Assembly: GCA_937872175.1 (NCBI GenBank)
Contig: CALMPI010000039.1
Location: forward strand, 1-62,068
Direction of reading: 5' to 3'
DNA: 62,068 nucleotides
Source: an uncultured Flavobacteriales bacterium
GTDB taxonomy: Bacteria > Bacteroidota > Bacteroidia > Flavobacteriales_F > PHOS-HE28
The notes under the pieces are model-generated. The model had not been told where the DNA came from. It made no database searches and worked only from the letters and a program-made list of their open reading frames with translations. Below, piece after piece: positions 7,058 to 16,642 of the stretch; the stretch's first letter is position 1, and every line of letters begins with the position of its first letter. The translations under genes were made by a program, and so were the position numbers.

Positions 7058-7138
7058 GTGGGCATCCTGCGCGAGATCACCGGCAGCAAGTGGGGGCGGA
7101 TCTACCGGTTCGAGGAGTACTTTAGGGTGTTCGAGTGA
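7058..7138 (+). pseudogene. C-terminal remnant of a Fic-family protein
   Basis: The frame ending at TGA 7136-7138 reads GILREITGSKWGRIYRFEEYFRVFE. This matches from memory the C-terminal winged-helix end of Fic/DUF4172-type proteins (pattern L-x-E-I-T-G-x-x-x-x-R-x-Y-x-F-x-x-Y-L). Only about 26 codons remain, and no Fic motif (HPFxxGNGR) is present upstream. The rest of 6858-7270 holds no gene I can support. The identification rests on a short match. Confidence 0.45.
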
Positions 7139-7270
7139 GGCAGATGAATGGCACGGATCACAGATCCGCGCCAGCGAGGGAGAGAAATGGTGAAGCTGTG
7201 GTCGAGGAGTCGGGGCATGAAGGCAAAGTTGTGCGGGTCTGTAATGACGTCCACACGATATCTTTCAGAC

Positions 7271-7885
7271 ATGAGCAAACGATTCCATTCCTGGGAGGTC
7301 ACCGCAATATTTCTGTGCGCCTTGATTTCGGGCGTGGTGGTTTGGATTGAATTCCAATGCGACTGCCTAACCACGCGCTACCCACTTTTCTATTCTGGAG
7401 TGCTCGGCCTCGCGAGCGGGGTTGTCGGAACGGTCATCGTGCTATGGTTGCAGCGATGGCATCGCGCTCAGGAACTTCATTCCCGATACCAGCCGCTAGC
7501 TGGGAAGTATGTCAGGAAGGATATTGGTCAGGACAACGCATCAGACCAAGAGCTGGACCACATGAAGGCCGAGAACAACGGTCTTTCAATAGAGCTCACC
7601 TATGAAGGTGAGAATGCCTTCAGTGTCACGGTCAACTATTGGAAGAGCGAGAAGGCGGTCGTGAAGGCCCACATCGAGTTCATCGAAAGCAACAAGATGG
7701 TGGCCACAGGACGCTATCGATATCTCGATGGCAACTTCCTCACCGGTCACTTCGGCACATATACTGTATATCGCGCCGACCAAAACGGCGTCGAATTGCT
7801 CGTGCAGTATCAACACCTCTTCCCGCGAAGTCAAGCCACGAATCCGGACAGGAATCGGGGTTGGGAAGTATGGTCCAAATCCTAG
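7271..7885 (+). CDS. hypothetical membrane protein with two N-terminal transmembrane segments
   Basis: The 204 residues from ATG 7271 (MSKRFHSWEVTAIFLCALIS) contain two hydrophobic segments, roughly residues 8-26 and 38-57, then a soluble domain rich in strands (SIELTYEGENAFSVTVNYWK, then GRYRYLDGNFLTGHFGTYTVYR). Alternative in-frame starts exist upstream (7217, 7148), so the N-terminus is uncertain. No family is recognised. Base composition is visibly less GC-rich than the core genes. It is followed 5 bp later by an immunity-like gene on the same strand. Confidence 0.6.
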   Translation: MSKRFHSWEVTAIFLCALISGVVVWIEFQCDCLTTRYPLFYSGVLGLASGVVGTVIVLWLQRWHRAQELHSRYQPLAGKYVRKDIGQDNASDQELDHMKAENNGLSIELTYEGENAFSVTVNYWKSEKAVVKAHIEFIESNKMVATGRYRYLDGNFLTGHFGTYTVYRADQNGVELLVQYQHLFPRSQATNPDRNRGWEVWSKS

Positions 7886-7890
7886 CCGCC

Positions 7891-8250
7891 ATGAATGACA
7901 GGACGATCCGTGACCTTACTGAATTCTTACTGTTTCGAGTTCGCGATAGACCCGGCATGTACATCGGAGTATGGGACACTTCGACCAGCATGTTCACGTT
8001 GGGCGCGTATCTATCAGGCTATGAAGCCTGTTACCGGATGGTACATGGCATGAAGGGAGATCCCTACCTGGATCAATTCACCGAATGGATCTACGCCAAG
8101 ACCGGGGCGCCACAAGGACCGCTGAGGTTGGGGCCAATCATTGATGAATGCAACGGCGACCAACTACTTGCGCTGAAGCGCTTCTTCGAGTACCTCGAGG
8201 TCTTCGATCGTGAAGTCCCATACTCGGAACGCGGTCCGCGTGAGGGATAG
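7891..8250 (+). CDS. small protein with RPGMYIG motif, immunity-protein-like
   Basis: The 119-residue protein begins with a helix (NDRTIRDLTEFLLFRVRD), then RPGMYIG, then GAYLSGYEACYR, FTEWIYAKTG and a C-terminal helix LLALKRFFEYLEVF. From memory, this order (short helix, RPxMYxG, a helix with GY, an F-x-x-W-I segment, a final helix with FF) occurs in uncharacterised proteins often found beside polymorphic toxins and thought to be immunity proteins. No toxin gene is adjacent here, so the role is inferred. It may be a leftover of a toxin locus in this accessory stretch. Confidence 0.6.
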   Translation: MNDRTIRDLTEFLLFRVRDRPGMYIGVWDTSTSMFTLGAYLSGYEACYRMVHGMKGDPYLDQFTEWIYAKTGAPQGPLRLGPIIDECNGDQLLALKRFFEYLEVFDREVPYSERGPREG

Positions 8251-8364
8251 GAGCAAGTAGCCCGGACCCCGAGGCTTTGCGAGGGGGAGGACTACTGCGG
8301 ATAGCCCGACGGCGCGCTCCCGAGCGAAGGCTCTGCGCAGCGAAGGGATGAGCGCCGGCACGCC
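8251..8364. repeat. possible intergenic repeat with internal short repeats
   Basis: The stretch between the immunity-like gene and the ALDH fragment repeats TAGCCCG-AC-type words (near 8268 and 8303) and GCGAAGG words (near 8324 and 8340). It looks like a degenerate interspersed element, but only one full copy is visible in the window. Confidence 0.25.
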
Positions 8365-9357
8365 CTAATTCAAATTCAAGTACGCCCCCAACCCATGCAC
8401 CCCACCTTCCCGTCCATACCCGCTCTCCTTGTACCCCCCGAACGGTGAGGTGGGATCGAACTTGTTGTAGGTGTTGGCCCACACCACGCCCGCGCGCAAT
8501 TTGCTGGTCAAGTTAAATATGCGACTGCCTTTGTCCGTCCACACGCCAGCGCTGAGGCCGTAGGGGGTGTTGTTGGCTTTCTGGATCACCTCGTCCACGG
8601 TGCGGAAGGTCTGCACGGCGAGCACGGGACCGAAGATCTCCTCCTGCGCGATGCGCGCGCTCTGCGCCACGTTGAGGAAGAGCGTGGGGCGGCACCAGAA
8701 GCCCTTGCTGGGTAGGTCGCAGGTGGGCTGGTACATCTCGGCACCATCGGCCACGCCGTGCTTGAGGTATTTGTTGATGGTGCCGAGCTGCTCGCGGCTG
8801 TTGATGGCGCCGATGTCGGTGTTCTTGTCGAGCGGATCGCCCACGACGAGCGAGCGCATGCGGTGCTTGAGCTTGCGGATGACCTCGTCGTACACGGCTT
8901 CCTCCACGAAGAGGCGGCTGCCGGCGCAGCACACGTGGCCCTGGTTGAAGTAGATGCCGTTGATGATGCCTTCGACGGCCTGGTCGATGGCGGCATCGGC
9001 GAAGATGATGTTGGCCGCCTTGCCACCGAGCTCGAGGGTGAGCTTCTTACCGCTGCCCGCCGTGGCGCGCTGGATGAGCTTGCCCACGCCGGTGCTTCCG
9101 GTGAAGGCGACCTTGTTCACATCGGGATGGTTGACGACCGCCGCGCCCGTGGCACCTGCACCGGTGACGATGTTGACGACGCCATCGGGGAGTTCGGCTT
9201 CCTGCAACAGCTCGGCTAGCTTGAGCGCGGTGAGCGGCGTGGTCTCGGCGGGCTTCAGCACCACGGTGTTGCCGCAGGCCAGGGCGGGCGCGAGTTTCCA
9301 TGCGGCCATGAGCAGCGGGAAGTTCCAGGGGATCACCTGGCCGGCCACGCCGAGCGG
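8365..9357 (-). pseudogene. 5'-truncated aldehyde dehydrogenase copy
   Basis: This 993-bp segment aligns without gaps to 17956-18948, the 3' two-thirds of the complete ALDH gene, and differs by roughly 18 residues in 331. It retains the Glu (LELGGK) and Cys (GHVCCAGSR) active-site motifs and the natural C-terminus GLGAYLNLN. It lacks about 170 N-terminal residues of the NAD-binding domain. Homology stops sharply at 9357; the frame could start at ATG 9376-9378 with seven unrelated residues. Folding and activity are unlikely. Its right side abuts a surface-protein block, then the complete gene in the same orientation, so the copies form a long direct repeat. Confidence 0.9.
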
Positions 9358-9520
9358 TGCTCGGTGTTTTACCAGCAATGGTCACCAAACAGAGCGGGAG
9401 TTAAGTTATCCGCGATATTTGGGAACTGACTTCGCTACAGCGTTACCTTCGAGAAAGGCTTCATCCTACTCAGGATCCTTGATCCAAGGACCACACAGCT
9501 GACACGAAAATCACACTGCC

Positions 9521-12500
9521 ATGCATCATCGAATTCTCGGACTCGCAGCCTTCGCTCTCTTGATGTGCCCAGCCGTAAATGCCCAGGAGCGCTGGAAAGC
9601 CATGTTGCAGACCGAAGGTGTGAACTATCACGATGTGAAGGCCATCTACGAGGCGGACATGGAAGGAGTGGAACCCGCACCGGATGAAGACGCGGAAGAA
9701 ATGCAGTTCAAGCGTTTCCAATGGTTCTGGGAGGGCCGCACGGAAACGGGCGATCCGGCCAAGTCGGGGCTGCTCAAGAGCTACGGTCTGAAGCTCTCGC
9801 AGTATTTCACCAATCCGATCTGCGAAGAGAACCTGAACCCCACGCCTTGGCACAACATCGGGCCCGACAAGGACCCGATACGGCAGCATCTTGGTAAGGT
9901 ACAGTGCCTCTGGTTCGACGCGAGCCAGGACCCGCCGATGCTCATCTACGCCGGCAGCGCACATGGCGGCTTGTGGCGAAGCACGGACGGCGGCACCACC
10001 TGGATGAACATCACCGATAGCTTTCGCCAGCCGGTGCTGGGCGTCTATTCGCTTGCGCGGATAGAGGTCGGTGGCACGCCGCGGTTGCTCATCGGCACGG
10101 GCAGCTGGCCGGCCGATGGCTACTCCCTGGGCGTGCTCTGGAGCGATGATGACGGCATCAGTTGGAACGTCTCATCCGGCATACCGACGGTGGCCTCGCT
10201 CGGCACCATCGTGGACATGCAGGTCTATGGCAATGAGGTGCTGGCCGTTCAGGGAACACGCGCATGGCGTTCAACCGACCACGGTGAGAGTTTCACCGAG
10301 ATCACCCCGAGCACGGCGAACGTGATCTTCGGCAACGTTCCCGACAATTCGAACCGCTTCACCGGCATCGGTCATTACCTCGACGGTGGTGACGGCGTCA
10401 TCGTGATCGCCGCCAAGGATGGCGATGTGACCGGCAACGGTCCCGATATCTATGCTTCGGAGGATCTTGGCCAGCATTGGTCCCGCATCACCGACCAGCT
10501 GCCGATCGCGATGGGATCGGGCTACGCCTTCCGCCAGTATTTCCCGGTCAACGGAAGCTCGGCGAGCTATTATGAGCCCAAATGGGTTGGCTGGGATATA
10601 GACCAGAACAACGATGACCTCTGGGATTTCGACGGGTCCACGGATATCTATGGACAGGATGGCACCATGTTCCTCTCGCCCACGCACTCGATCCCCTGGA
10701 CCACCGCCGCCCACTACTGCGATGACAACCAACCCCATGATGGCGTTTGTGAGGATGTGATCGCCGGGATGAACAAGCCGCAATACATCCAGGTCAAGTT
10801 CGTGAAGGATCCCGATGCCGAATTCAATATCTATCTCACCAATGATCCGAGCGACCTGAGCACAGCGCAGCTGGTGTTCAGCACCGAGCTCTACCCGGGC
10901 GTGGAGAACAACACCCAGATGCCGGTGCCAACGTTCATCGCGGATGACGACTTCAAGAACCTAGTGGTGGAGGCGAAGTTCCTGGTGCCGGGCTATGTGC
11001 CGGTGGCCGGGATCCGGATCGATGAGATCCTGATGGGAAGCAGCCTGGTGGCCGTGTCTCAGGTCAGCGTGGTCAACGATCCGGGCGGAGCCTTCGATGG
11101 TTTCCACCTGCTCACGCGCTCCTTCGGAAATACGGCCAACGTCAGGGCACACCTTCACAGCGGTCAATCGGTGGCTGGCATCGGCCTGACCCAGCTTTTC
11201 GCCGACCCTTGCGACTATCTCTGGAACAAGGACTTCAACCTGGGCTATGACCGGTTCGCGATCAACAAGTTCGGCCGTGTCTTCGCGTCCGGGGTGGAGA
11301 GCATCCACGAAATGGACATCGCCTCGGGGGCATGCGCCGAGGTGCAATTGGGTTATGATGACGATCAGTCCCCCTTTTGGAACTTGAGGCATGACGACGT
11401 GCGCTCCTTCTTCATCGCCGATGGTGCCACGGCCGGACAGGAACGGATCGTCCTCGGGCACGACGGAGGAATAGCCTATCGTTCGGTGGATGGCAACTGG
11501 CATGACTGGAACGGGGAGTCGTTCCCCACGGTGATGCATTATGACCTGGGCATGGACGAGTTCGCGACCCGCATGCTCTCCGGCGCCCAGGACAATGACA
11601 CCTGGGAGTGGTCCATGGATCCCGATCAGCCCTGGACGAACATCTATGGCCACGTGGATGGAGGGAGCGCCAACGTGTTCCGCAATCTTGACGCATCCAT
11701 CGATCTGATCGGATATACCGAGAACGCCTCGCGGCGTTTCAAGGGAACCTATCTGGGCAACGCGATCAACCTCTCCCACGCTTCGGATGGCTGTTGCTTC
11801 CGGCTCTACTGGCCGAGTCTGATCAGCGTGGCTTCCGGTGAACCCCGTATGTACATGGCCCAATCGTTCAATGACACCTCACCCGGTGTGGGTGCACCGG
11901 GGATCTTTCAGGTCGATCCGCTGCACACCGGCACGAACGCGCTCAATCTGACCCCAGGTCCCGAAGGCGCGTTCATCTACAATGCGACCGGGTTGGACAT
12001 CCATCCGGCCAACGATGATGTCATCTTCTTTGGCATCGGAAATCGGTACTGGGGCCCCGATGATGATCAGTTCCGCTTGGTGAGAACGACCGATCATGGA
12101 GCTAATTGGACGGATCTGACCCCCACCCTGATCAATCCGGCCAGTACATCCACCGATCAGAACGCGTTGTCGCGGTACGGCGTGAGCACGATCACGGTGG
12201 ACCCCGACTCCGACCCGAACGACATCGATCACATGACGGTGTACATCGGGATGGACGGGATTCCGGACGAGGATGAGTTCGAACGCGTGTTCAAGAGCGT
12301 GGATGGCGGCACGACCTGGACGGACATGTCCGCCGGGCTACCTGGATTCCCGGTCACGGATATCGTGGTCCAGCCCGGCAGTGGGGGCATCCTATACGCG
12401 GCAACGGACATCGGCGTCTATGTGTACGAGCCGCTGAACAACCACTGGTATTGCTTCAATGAGGGATTTCCCGTGTGCCTGGTCACCGGGCTGGACCTGA

Positions 12501-15133
12501 GCGCCTGCACCGGCAAGTTGTATGCTTCGACCTACGGAAGGTCCATTTGGAGCACCGAACTCTACGCACCTGACCGTGGGGACTATTTCGTGGTCGACAC
12601 GGACCTTCCGTTGAGCGGGACGCACAAGATCACCAAGAACATCTTGGTCACGGCGGGCAATACCCTGACCATCACCGGCACGCTGGAGTTCATCCCGAAG
12701 CGGAAGCTCTTCATCGAGCCAGGTGCGAAGGTCGATGTGAACGGCGGCATCCTCACTGGACGATGCGATCAGCCCTGGGATGGCGTCGAGGTGTGGGGGG
12801 TCACGACGGAGGATCAGAGTCCATCGACCAACCAAGGCGAACTGCTGATGAGGAACGGCGCCATCCTGGAGAACGCCACAGTAGGCGTGCGCCTCTTCGC
12901 CACCATCGGCGAATCCATTGGAAGCGATGGCGACCAGGACTACATACCCGGGACCACCGGGGGTATCGCGCATATGCATTCCGGAAGCATCATCCGCAAT
13001 TGTGGCCGAGGCGTTTGGTTCAAGCCCTACAAGAACATGATAAGCGCCGTGGAACATGTCAATAGGAGCCATTTCCTGGATGCCGTTTTCGAAAAGAACG
13101 GTGCCGCGTACGATGGCATGAGCTACTCAGACATGGCCCGGCTTGAAGGTGTGCATGGAGTGCTTTTCTCGAGCACCGTGTTCGACAACATGAACGGGCA
13201 TTCCGAAACGCCGAAGATGATCGGCATCCGCTCGCTCGATACGAAGTTCACGGCCTCCAATTGCACCTTCATCAAACTGGGCATCGGAGTGCGCGGCACC
13301 GACGCTACGGGGCTGAAGCCCTGCACGATCCGCGGCTCTGATTTCGAAAACAACGACCGAGGCGTGGTGCTTACCGGCGTGTTCAATGCCGAGATCACGG
13401 GCAACACCTTCACTATTCCCAGTGGGGACGGCTCATGGCCCCTTGACCAGTCCATCCTTCCCTACCCCGTGCCCTATGGCGCGTATCTTATAGGCTGCGG
13501 CGGCTACGAGGTGGAGGACAACGTGTTTATAGGGGTGAATAGCGTGGGCAATGCCGGCTTGGTGATCAAGAACAGCGACCAAGTGCCCGACGAATTCTAC
13601 CGGAACGAATTCCACAAGCTGTATGTGGGCAGCTTGATGCAGGGGAACAATCGGCTGCCGGGCAGCCAGGATGGCCTTCGGTTCCGTTGCAACACATTCG
13701 GTCGCGAGGATGGCACCGATGATTGCGTTTACGACGCCGCCATTACCCTGAACTCTGCCGCCATCGCTCAGAACCAGGGAGGTCCCAGCGACCCCATTGG
13801 CAACCGCTTCTATCCGGAATGTCCGGGTGGGGTTGGCGATGAGAGCGACGTGTACCACGATGACGAATCACTAGAAGGGATCATCTATTACCACCACACC
13901 GATCAATTCACCAAACCCGATTGCTCTACGCAACCACCGAAGGTGATCCAACAATCAACCACCTTCATTTTCACGCCGGGTGATGGATCGGGCGCATCGT
14001 GCCCGGCCGATCAAAGCGGCGATCATTTGTTATCCGAAGTGAAGGCGACCTTTCAGAACGGTGCTACCGACCACGCACAGTTGAAAGCGCTCTTCGATGG
14101 TGAACTCGATGGTGGCGATACAGAATACCTGCTCGAACAGATCCGCGACCCGTTGGTAAGCTCTTTCACCCTTCGCAACGTGATGATGGCTTCAATGCCA
14201 CTGAAGGATCTGATCCTACTGGCGGCGATCGATCGCGATCCTGCCATGGATCCATGGCATTTGACAGAAGTGCTTCTTGCCGCTGGAAGGTTGAACCCGG
14301 ACGTTTTGGTCGCGCTCATGCACAGTGGCATCGATCAGTACTTCATCGACCTTGTACGACAAGCGCAGAACGGCACACCGGTCAGTTGGAAACAATGGCT
14401 GGAGGCCGAATTGAGCGGACTGTTGCACAACACTGAACGCGCACGACACGACTATGTGCGCAAAGTCCTGGAGGATTCTGTGGGCAACCCACTGGACAGC
14501 ATAGCACTATTATTTGAAGAGGAAACTCTGCCTGCCACGCCCGTCGAAATTCTCTGGCTGCTTATCGCCAGGGAGGATTGGACGGTCGTAGACGACTGGA
14601 TAAGTCTGCCCGAGGAACATGGGCTCACCGTGCCTGAGGCTATTGCATTCGGGGTGATGCGTGACGTCGCCCAACATCCTCAGATCGCAGACAGCCTAGT
14701 ACTAGATGCACTTGATGAGTTGGGGCCGATAGCTGAAGACGAGAACAACTCCGCTCAAATACTGGCCCGTACGCTGCTCATGCGGCACTTGGATATGTCT
14801 TTTGAGGAACCCGTTGTGTTGCCGGGTGAGAAACGCAGTGTGATCGAGGCGTTTACCAACACCGATCGATCAACGAAGGGCTTGATGCGTGCAAAACCCA
14901 ACCCGGTCAACGAACGGTTGCAAGTAATGACCGAGCTGCCAACAAGAGAAGTCGCAGGATATGTGGTGTTGTACAACGCGTTCGGTATTGAACTGGAAAG
15001 GACACGCATAAGTACCGGCCCCCAGTTCTTTGAGATCGAAGTGGTAAAATACGCCCCCGGGATCTATCGCCTGGCCATGATCGGGCGGAACGGGACGTTA
15101 CTGGATGGGTTGTCCATAAGCATGGTGCGGTGA
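9521..15133 (+). CDS. giant secreted protein: BNR/sialidase-like propellers, parallel beta-helix, type IX sorting domain
   Basis: The 1870-residue protein has a signal peptide (MHHRILGLAAFALLMCPAVNAQ). Asp-box/BNR repeats (SxDxGxTW) run from about residue 150 to 980, for example LWRSTDGGTTW, WRSTDHGESF, RTTDHGANW and FKSVDGGTTW, suggesting one or more VPS10-like propellers. Residues about 1050-1445 resemble right-handed beta-helix repeats (FENNDRGVVLTGVFNAEITGN-type turns). A helical linker follows, and from about 1790 a type IX C-terminal domain (KPNPVNERLQV, then GIYRLAMIGRNGTLLDG). It is probably exported by the SprA machinery. Start ATG 9521 is the only good one before the signal peptide. 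Two further secreted-protein genes follow within 10 bp, forming an operon. The block sits between two ALDH copies. Confidence 0.9.
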   Translation: MHHRILGLAAFALLMCPAVNAQERWKAMLQTEGVNYHDVKAIYEADMEGVEPAPDEDAEEMQFKRFQWFWEGRTETGDPAKSGLLKSYGLKLSQYFTNPICEENLNPTPWHNIGPDKDPIRQHLGKVQCLWFDASQDPPMLIYAGSAHGGLWRSTDGGTTWMNITDSFRQPVLGVYSLARIEVGGTPRLLIGTGSWPADGYSLGVLWSDDDGISWNVSSGIPTVASLGTIVDMQVYGNEVLAVQGTRAWRSTDHGESFTEITPSTANVIFGNVPDNSNRFTGIGHYLDGGDGVIVIAAKDGDVTGNGPDIYASEDLGQHWSRITDQLPIAMGSGYAFRQYFPVNGSSASYYEPKWVGWDIDQNNDDLWDFDGSTDIYGQDGTMFLSPTHSIPWTTAAHYCDDNQPHDGVCEDVIAGMNKPQYIQVKFVKDPDAEFNIYLTNDPSDLSTAQLVFSTELYPGVENNTQMPVPTFIADDDFKNLVVEAKFLVPGYVPVAGIRIDEILMGSSLVAVSQVSVVNDPGGAFDGFHLLTRSFGNTANVRAHLHSGQSVAGIGLTQLFADPCDYLWNKDFNLGYDRFAINKFGRVFASGVESIHEMDIASGACAEVQLGYDDDQSPFWNLRHDDVRSFFIADGATAGQERIVLGHDGGIAYRSVDGNWHDWNGESFPTVMHYDLGMDEFATRMLSGAQDNDTWEWSMDPDQPWTNIYGHVDGGSANVFRNLDASIDLIGYTENASRRFKGTYLGNAINLSHASDGCCFRLYWPSLISVASGEPRMYMAQSFNDTSPGVGAPGIFQVDPLHTGTNALNLTPGPEGAFIYNATGLDIHPANDDVIFFGIGNRYWGPDDDQFRLVRTTDHGANWTDLTPTLINPASTSTDQNALSRYGVSTITVDPDSDPNDIDHMTVYIGMDGIPDEDEFERVFKSVDGGTTWTDMSAGLPGFPVTDIVVQPGSGGILYAATDIGVYVYEPLNNHWYCFNEGFPVCLVTGLDLSACTGKLYASTYGRSIWSTELYAPDRGDYFVVDTDLPLSGTHKITKNILVTAGNTLTITGTLEFIPKRKLFIEPGAKVDVNGGILTGRCDQPWDGVEVWGVTTEDQSPSTNQGELLMRNGAILENATVGVRLFATIGESIGSDGDQDYIPGTTGGIAHMHSGSIIRNCGRGVWFKPYKNMISAVEHVNRSHFLDAVFEKNGAAYDGMSYSDMARLEGVHGVLFSSTVFDNMNGHSETPKMIGIRSLDTKFTASNCTFIKLGIGVRGTDATGLKPCTIRGSDFENNDRGVVLTGVFNAEITGNTFTIPSGDGSWPLDQSILPYPVPYGAYLIGCGGYEVEDNVFIGVNSVGNAGLVIKNSDQVPDEFYRNEFHKLYVGSLMQGNNRLPGSQDGLRFRCNTFGREDGTDDCVYDAAITLNSAAIAQNQGGPSDPIGNRFYPECPGGVGDESDVYHDDESLEGIIYYHHTDQFTKPDCSTQPPKVIQQSTTFIFTPGDGSGASCPADQSGDHLLSEVKATFQNGATDHAQLKALFDGELDGGDTEYLLEQIRDPLVSSFTLRNVMMASMPLKDLILLAAIDRDPAMDPWHLTEVLLAAGRLNPDVLVALMHSGIDQYFIDLVRQAQNGTPVSWKQWLEAELSGLLHNTERARHDYVRKVLEDSVGNPLDSIALLFEEETLPATPVEILWLLIAREDWTVVDDWISLPEEHGLTVPEAIAFGVMRDVAQHPQIADSLVLDALDELGPIAEDENNSAQILARTLLMRHLDMSFEEPVVLPGEKRSVIEAFTNTDRSTKGLMRAKPNPVNERLQVMTELPTREVAGYVVLYNAFGIELERTRISTGPQFFEIEVVKYAPGIYRLAMIGRNGTLLDGLSISMVR

Positions 15134-15138
15134 GTCCA

Positions 15139-16629
15139 ATGGAGCATTATCGCCTTGCCCTGCTGGTCATGGTTCTCCAAGGGATCAGTTCGCCAGCGCA
15201 GACATTCAGCACACGAAACGATTTCAACAATGCACAGGGACCCGATGAAATGGGCTGGACCTTGGTGCGGAGCGACAGCGGCTACTTGGTGATACAGGCG
15301 TGTGAGGACACAATGAACTTGTTCTTACGCGTTGGCCTTGCTCACCTCAGCCAGAACGGTACCGTGTCCGAGATACGTTCTTTTGGGCAGGACGGCCTTG
15401 CCCTTTATGTTGGCTGGGCGAATGGTACGGTTCGATCACCGCAAGGTTTTACACTGTGCGGCAGCACCGACGATGGCACTGATAACAGGGCCATCGTATG
15501 GCAATTGGACGAAGAACTCGACAGCCTTTGGATGTTGGAGCCCTATGAAGACACCGTTGATTTCTCAGGGGGCACAATGGCGAGGAGCAAGAACGGTGTG
15601 ATCGCCGCTGTGGGTGGGGTATGGCACACGGGACAGAGCGGACGGGCCTTCCTTGCACTCGTTGATCCCAGCGGCATATTGCAGAACTTGACCGAATACG
15701 GCACATCCATGCGCGACTTTGCTGTATCAGTGGACACATGCTCGGACGGTGGATTTGTCATCGGCGGCGATTCCTGGCTCACTGGAACAGATCACGATGG
15801 GTTCATCATAAAAACTGATGCTGCCGGATTTCAAGAATGGCGTCGTGATCTCGGTGGTCCATATCGGGATAGCTACCTGAGCGTAATCTCAACGAGTGAT
15901 GGCGGATACATTGCCGTTGGGGCTTATGCCACATATCAGTCCGGGTTCAGCACCTACTACCGCTTGTACGCAGCGCGTTTGAACGCCAATGGTGATTTGA
16001 TCTGGGAGAAGCAGTATGGGCAACAGGGCACAGTCAATGAACTCTCGTCGGTAACCGAATTGCACGATGGCACCTTCATTGCCGCAGGTCTCTATCCTTC
16101 ATCTGGTGGTGATAAAGGTGTGTTGTTGAAGTTCGCTGCGAATGGTGACAGCCTATGGATGCGCACCTTTCGGCACCCGCCGCTGGACAGCGTGTTCAGC
16201 GTTCACTGGCTTCGACATGTTGTTGAGGATACAGATGGGAGTCTTGTAGCCACGGGTTCGTGTAACGACGGTCAACAAGACCTTTGGGTGATACGAGTCG
16301 ATAGCTTCGGATGCTTGGTGCCGGGGTGCCAGCTATACGACCACATCGCCGAGCAGCCAAGCACCGCCTCCAAGTCGGATCTGAACTTCATGCTCTATCC
16401 CAATCCGGCGACAGGGCATGTATACATCAGCTTTCGATCGGCCGGGCCACCCAAAGGCGAATTTCGCCTGTATGATCCAAAAGGGGCGCTTGTAAGAAGG
16501 TTCGCTCCGACAAGCCGCAGTGAAGAACTGGAGATAGCGCTCACCCAATATCCTTCCGGATCGTATCTCATTTGCTATGTTGAGTCCATACAAGGAGTGC
16601 GCTGGGCGCAGACCTTAATCAAAGAGTAG
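15139..16629 (+). CDS. secreted beta-propeller-like protein with type IX sorting domain
   Basis: The 496 residues from ATG 15139 begin with a signal peptide (MEHYRLALLVMVLQGISSPAQ); a GTG at 15130 overlapping the previous stop codon is an alternative start. The body has repeated SDGGF/SDGGY-V/I-x-G units (TCSDGGFVIGGDSW, TSDGGYIAVGAYA, DLWVIRVDSFG), typical of secreted propeller-like proteins of the phylum. The C-terminus (LNFMLYPNPATGHVYISF, then LALTQYPSGSYLICYV-like residues) is a type A sorting domain. It is the second gene of the inserted operon and is less GC-rich than the core genes. Function is probably surface-exposed; the ligand is unknown. Confidence 0.87.
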   Translation: MEHYRLALLVMVLQGISSPAQTFSTRNDFNNAQGPDEMGWTLVRSDSGYLVIQACEDTMNLFLRVGLAHLSQNGTVSEIRSFGQDGLALYVGWANGTVRSPQGFTLCGSTDDGTDNRAIVWQLDEELDSLWMLEPYEDTVDFSGGTMARSKNGVIAAVGGVWHTGQSGRAFLALVDPSGILQNLTEYGTSMRDFAVSVDTCSDGGFVIGGDSWLTGTDHDGFIIKTDAAGFQEWRRDLGGPYRDSYLSVISTSDGGYIAVGAYATYQSGFSTYYRLYAARLNANGDLIWEKQYGQQGTVNELSSVTELHDGTFIAAGLYPSSGGDKGVLLKFAANGDSLWMRTFRHPPLDSVFSVHWLRHVVEDTDGSLVATGSCNDGQQDLWVIRVDSFGCLVPGCQLYDHIAEQPSTASKSDLNFMLYPNPATGHVYISFRSAGPPKGEFRLYDPKGALVRRFAPTSRSEELEIALTQYPSGSYLICYVESIQGVRWAQTLIKE

Positions 16630-16642
16630 CGAAGTGAACTCC

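Noticed and set aside
4128..8302. Shared word GGACTACTGC near 4135 and 8292 as a possible insertion-site motif
   Set aside because: Only about 10 bp match, flanks differ, and it does not coincide with any of the repeat boundaries.
9414..9421. GATATTTG as a promoter for the giant surface protein
   Set aside because: It matches the -7 consensus at 7 of 8 positions, but it is about 100 nt from the ATG and has no TTG at normal spacing, so support is too weak to list.
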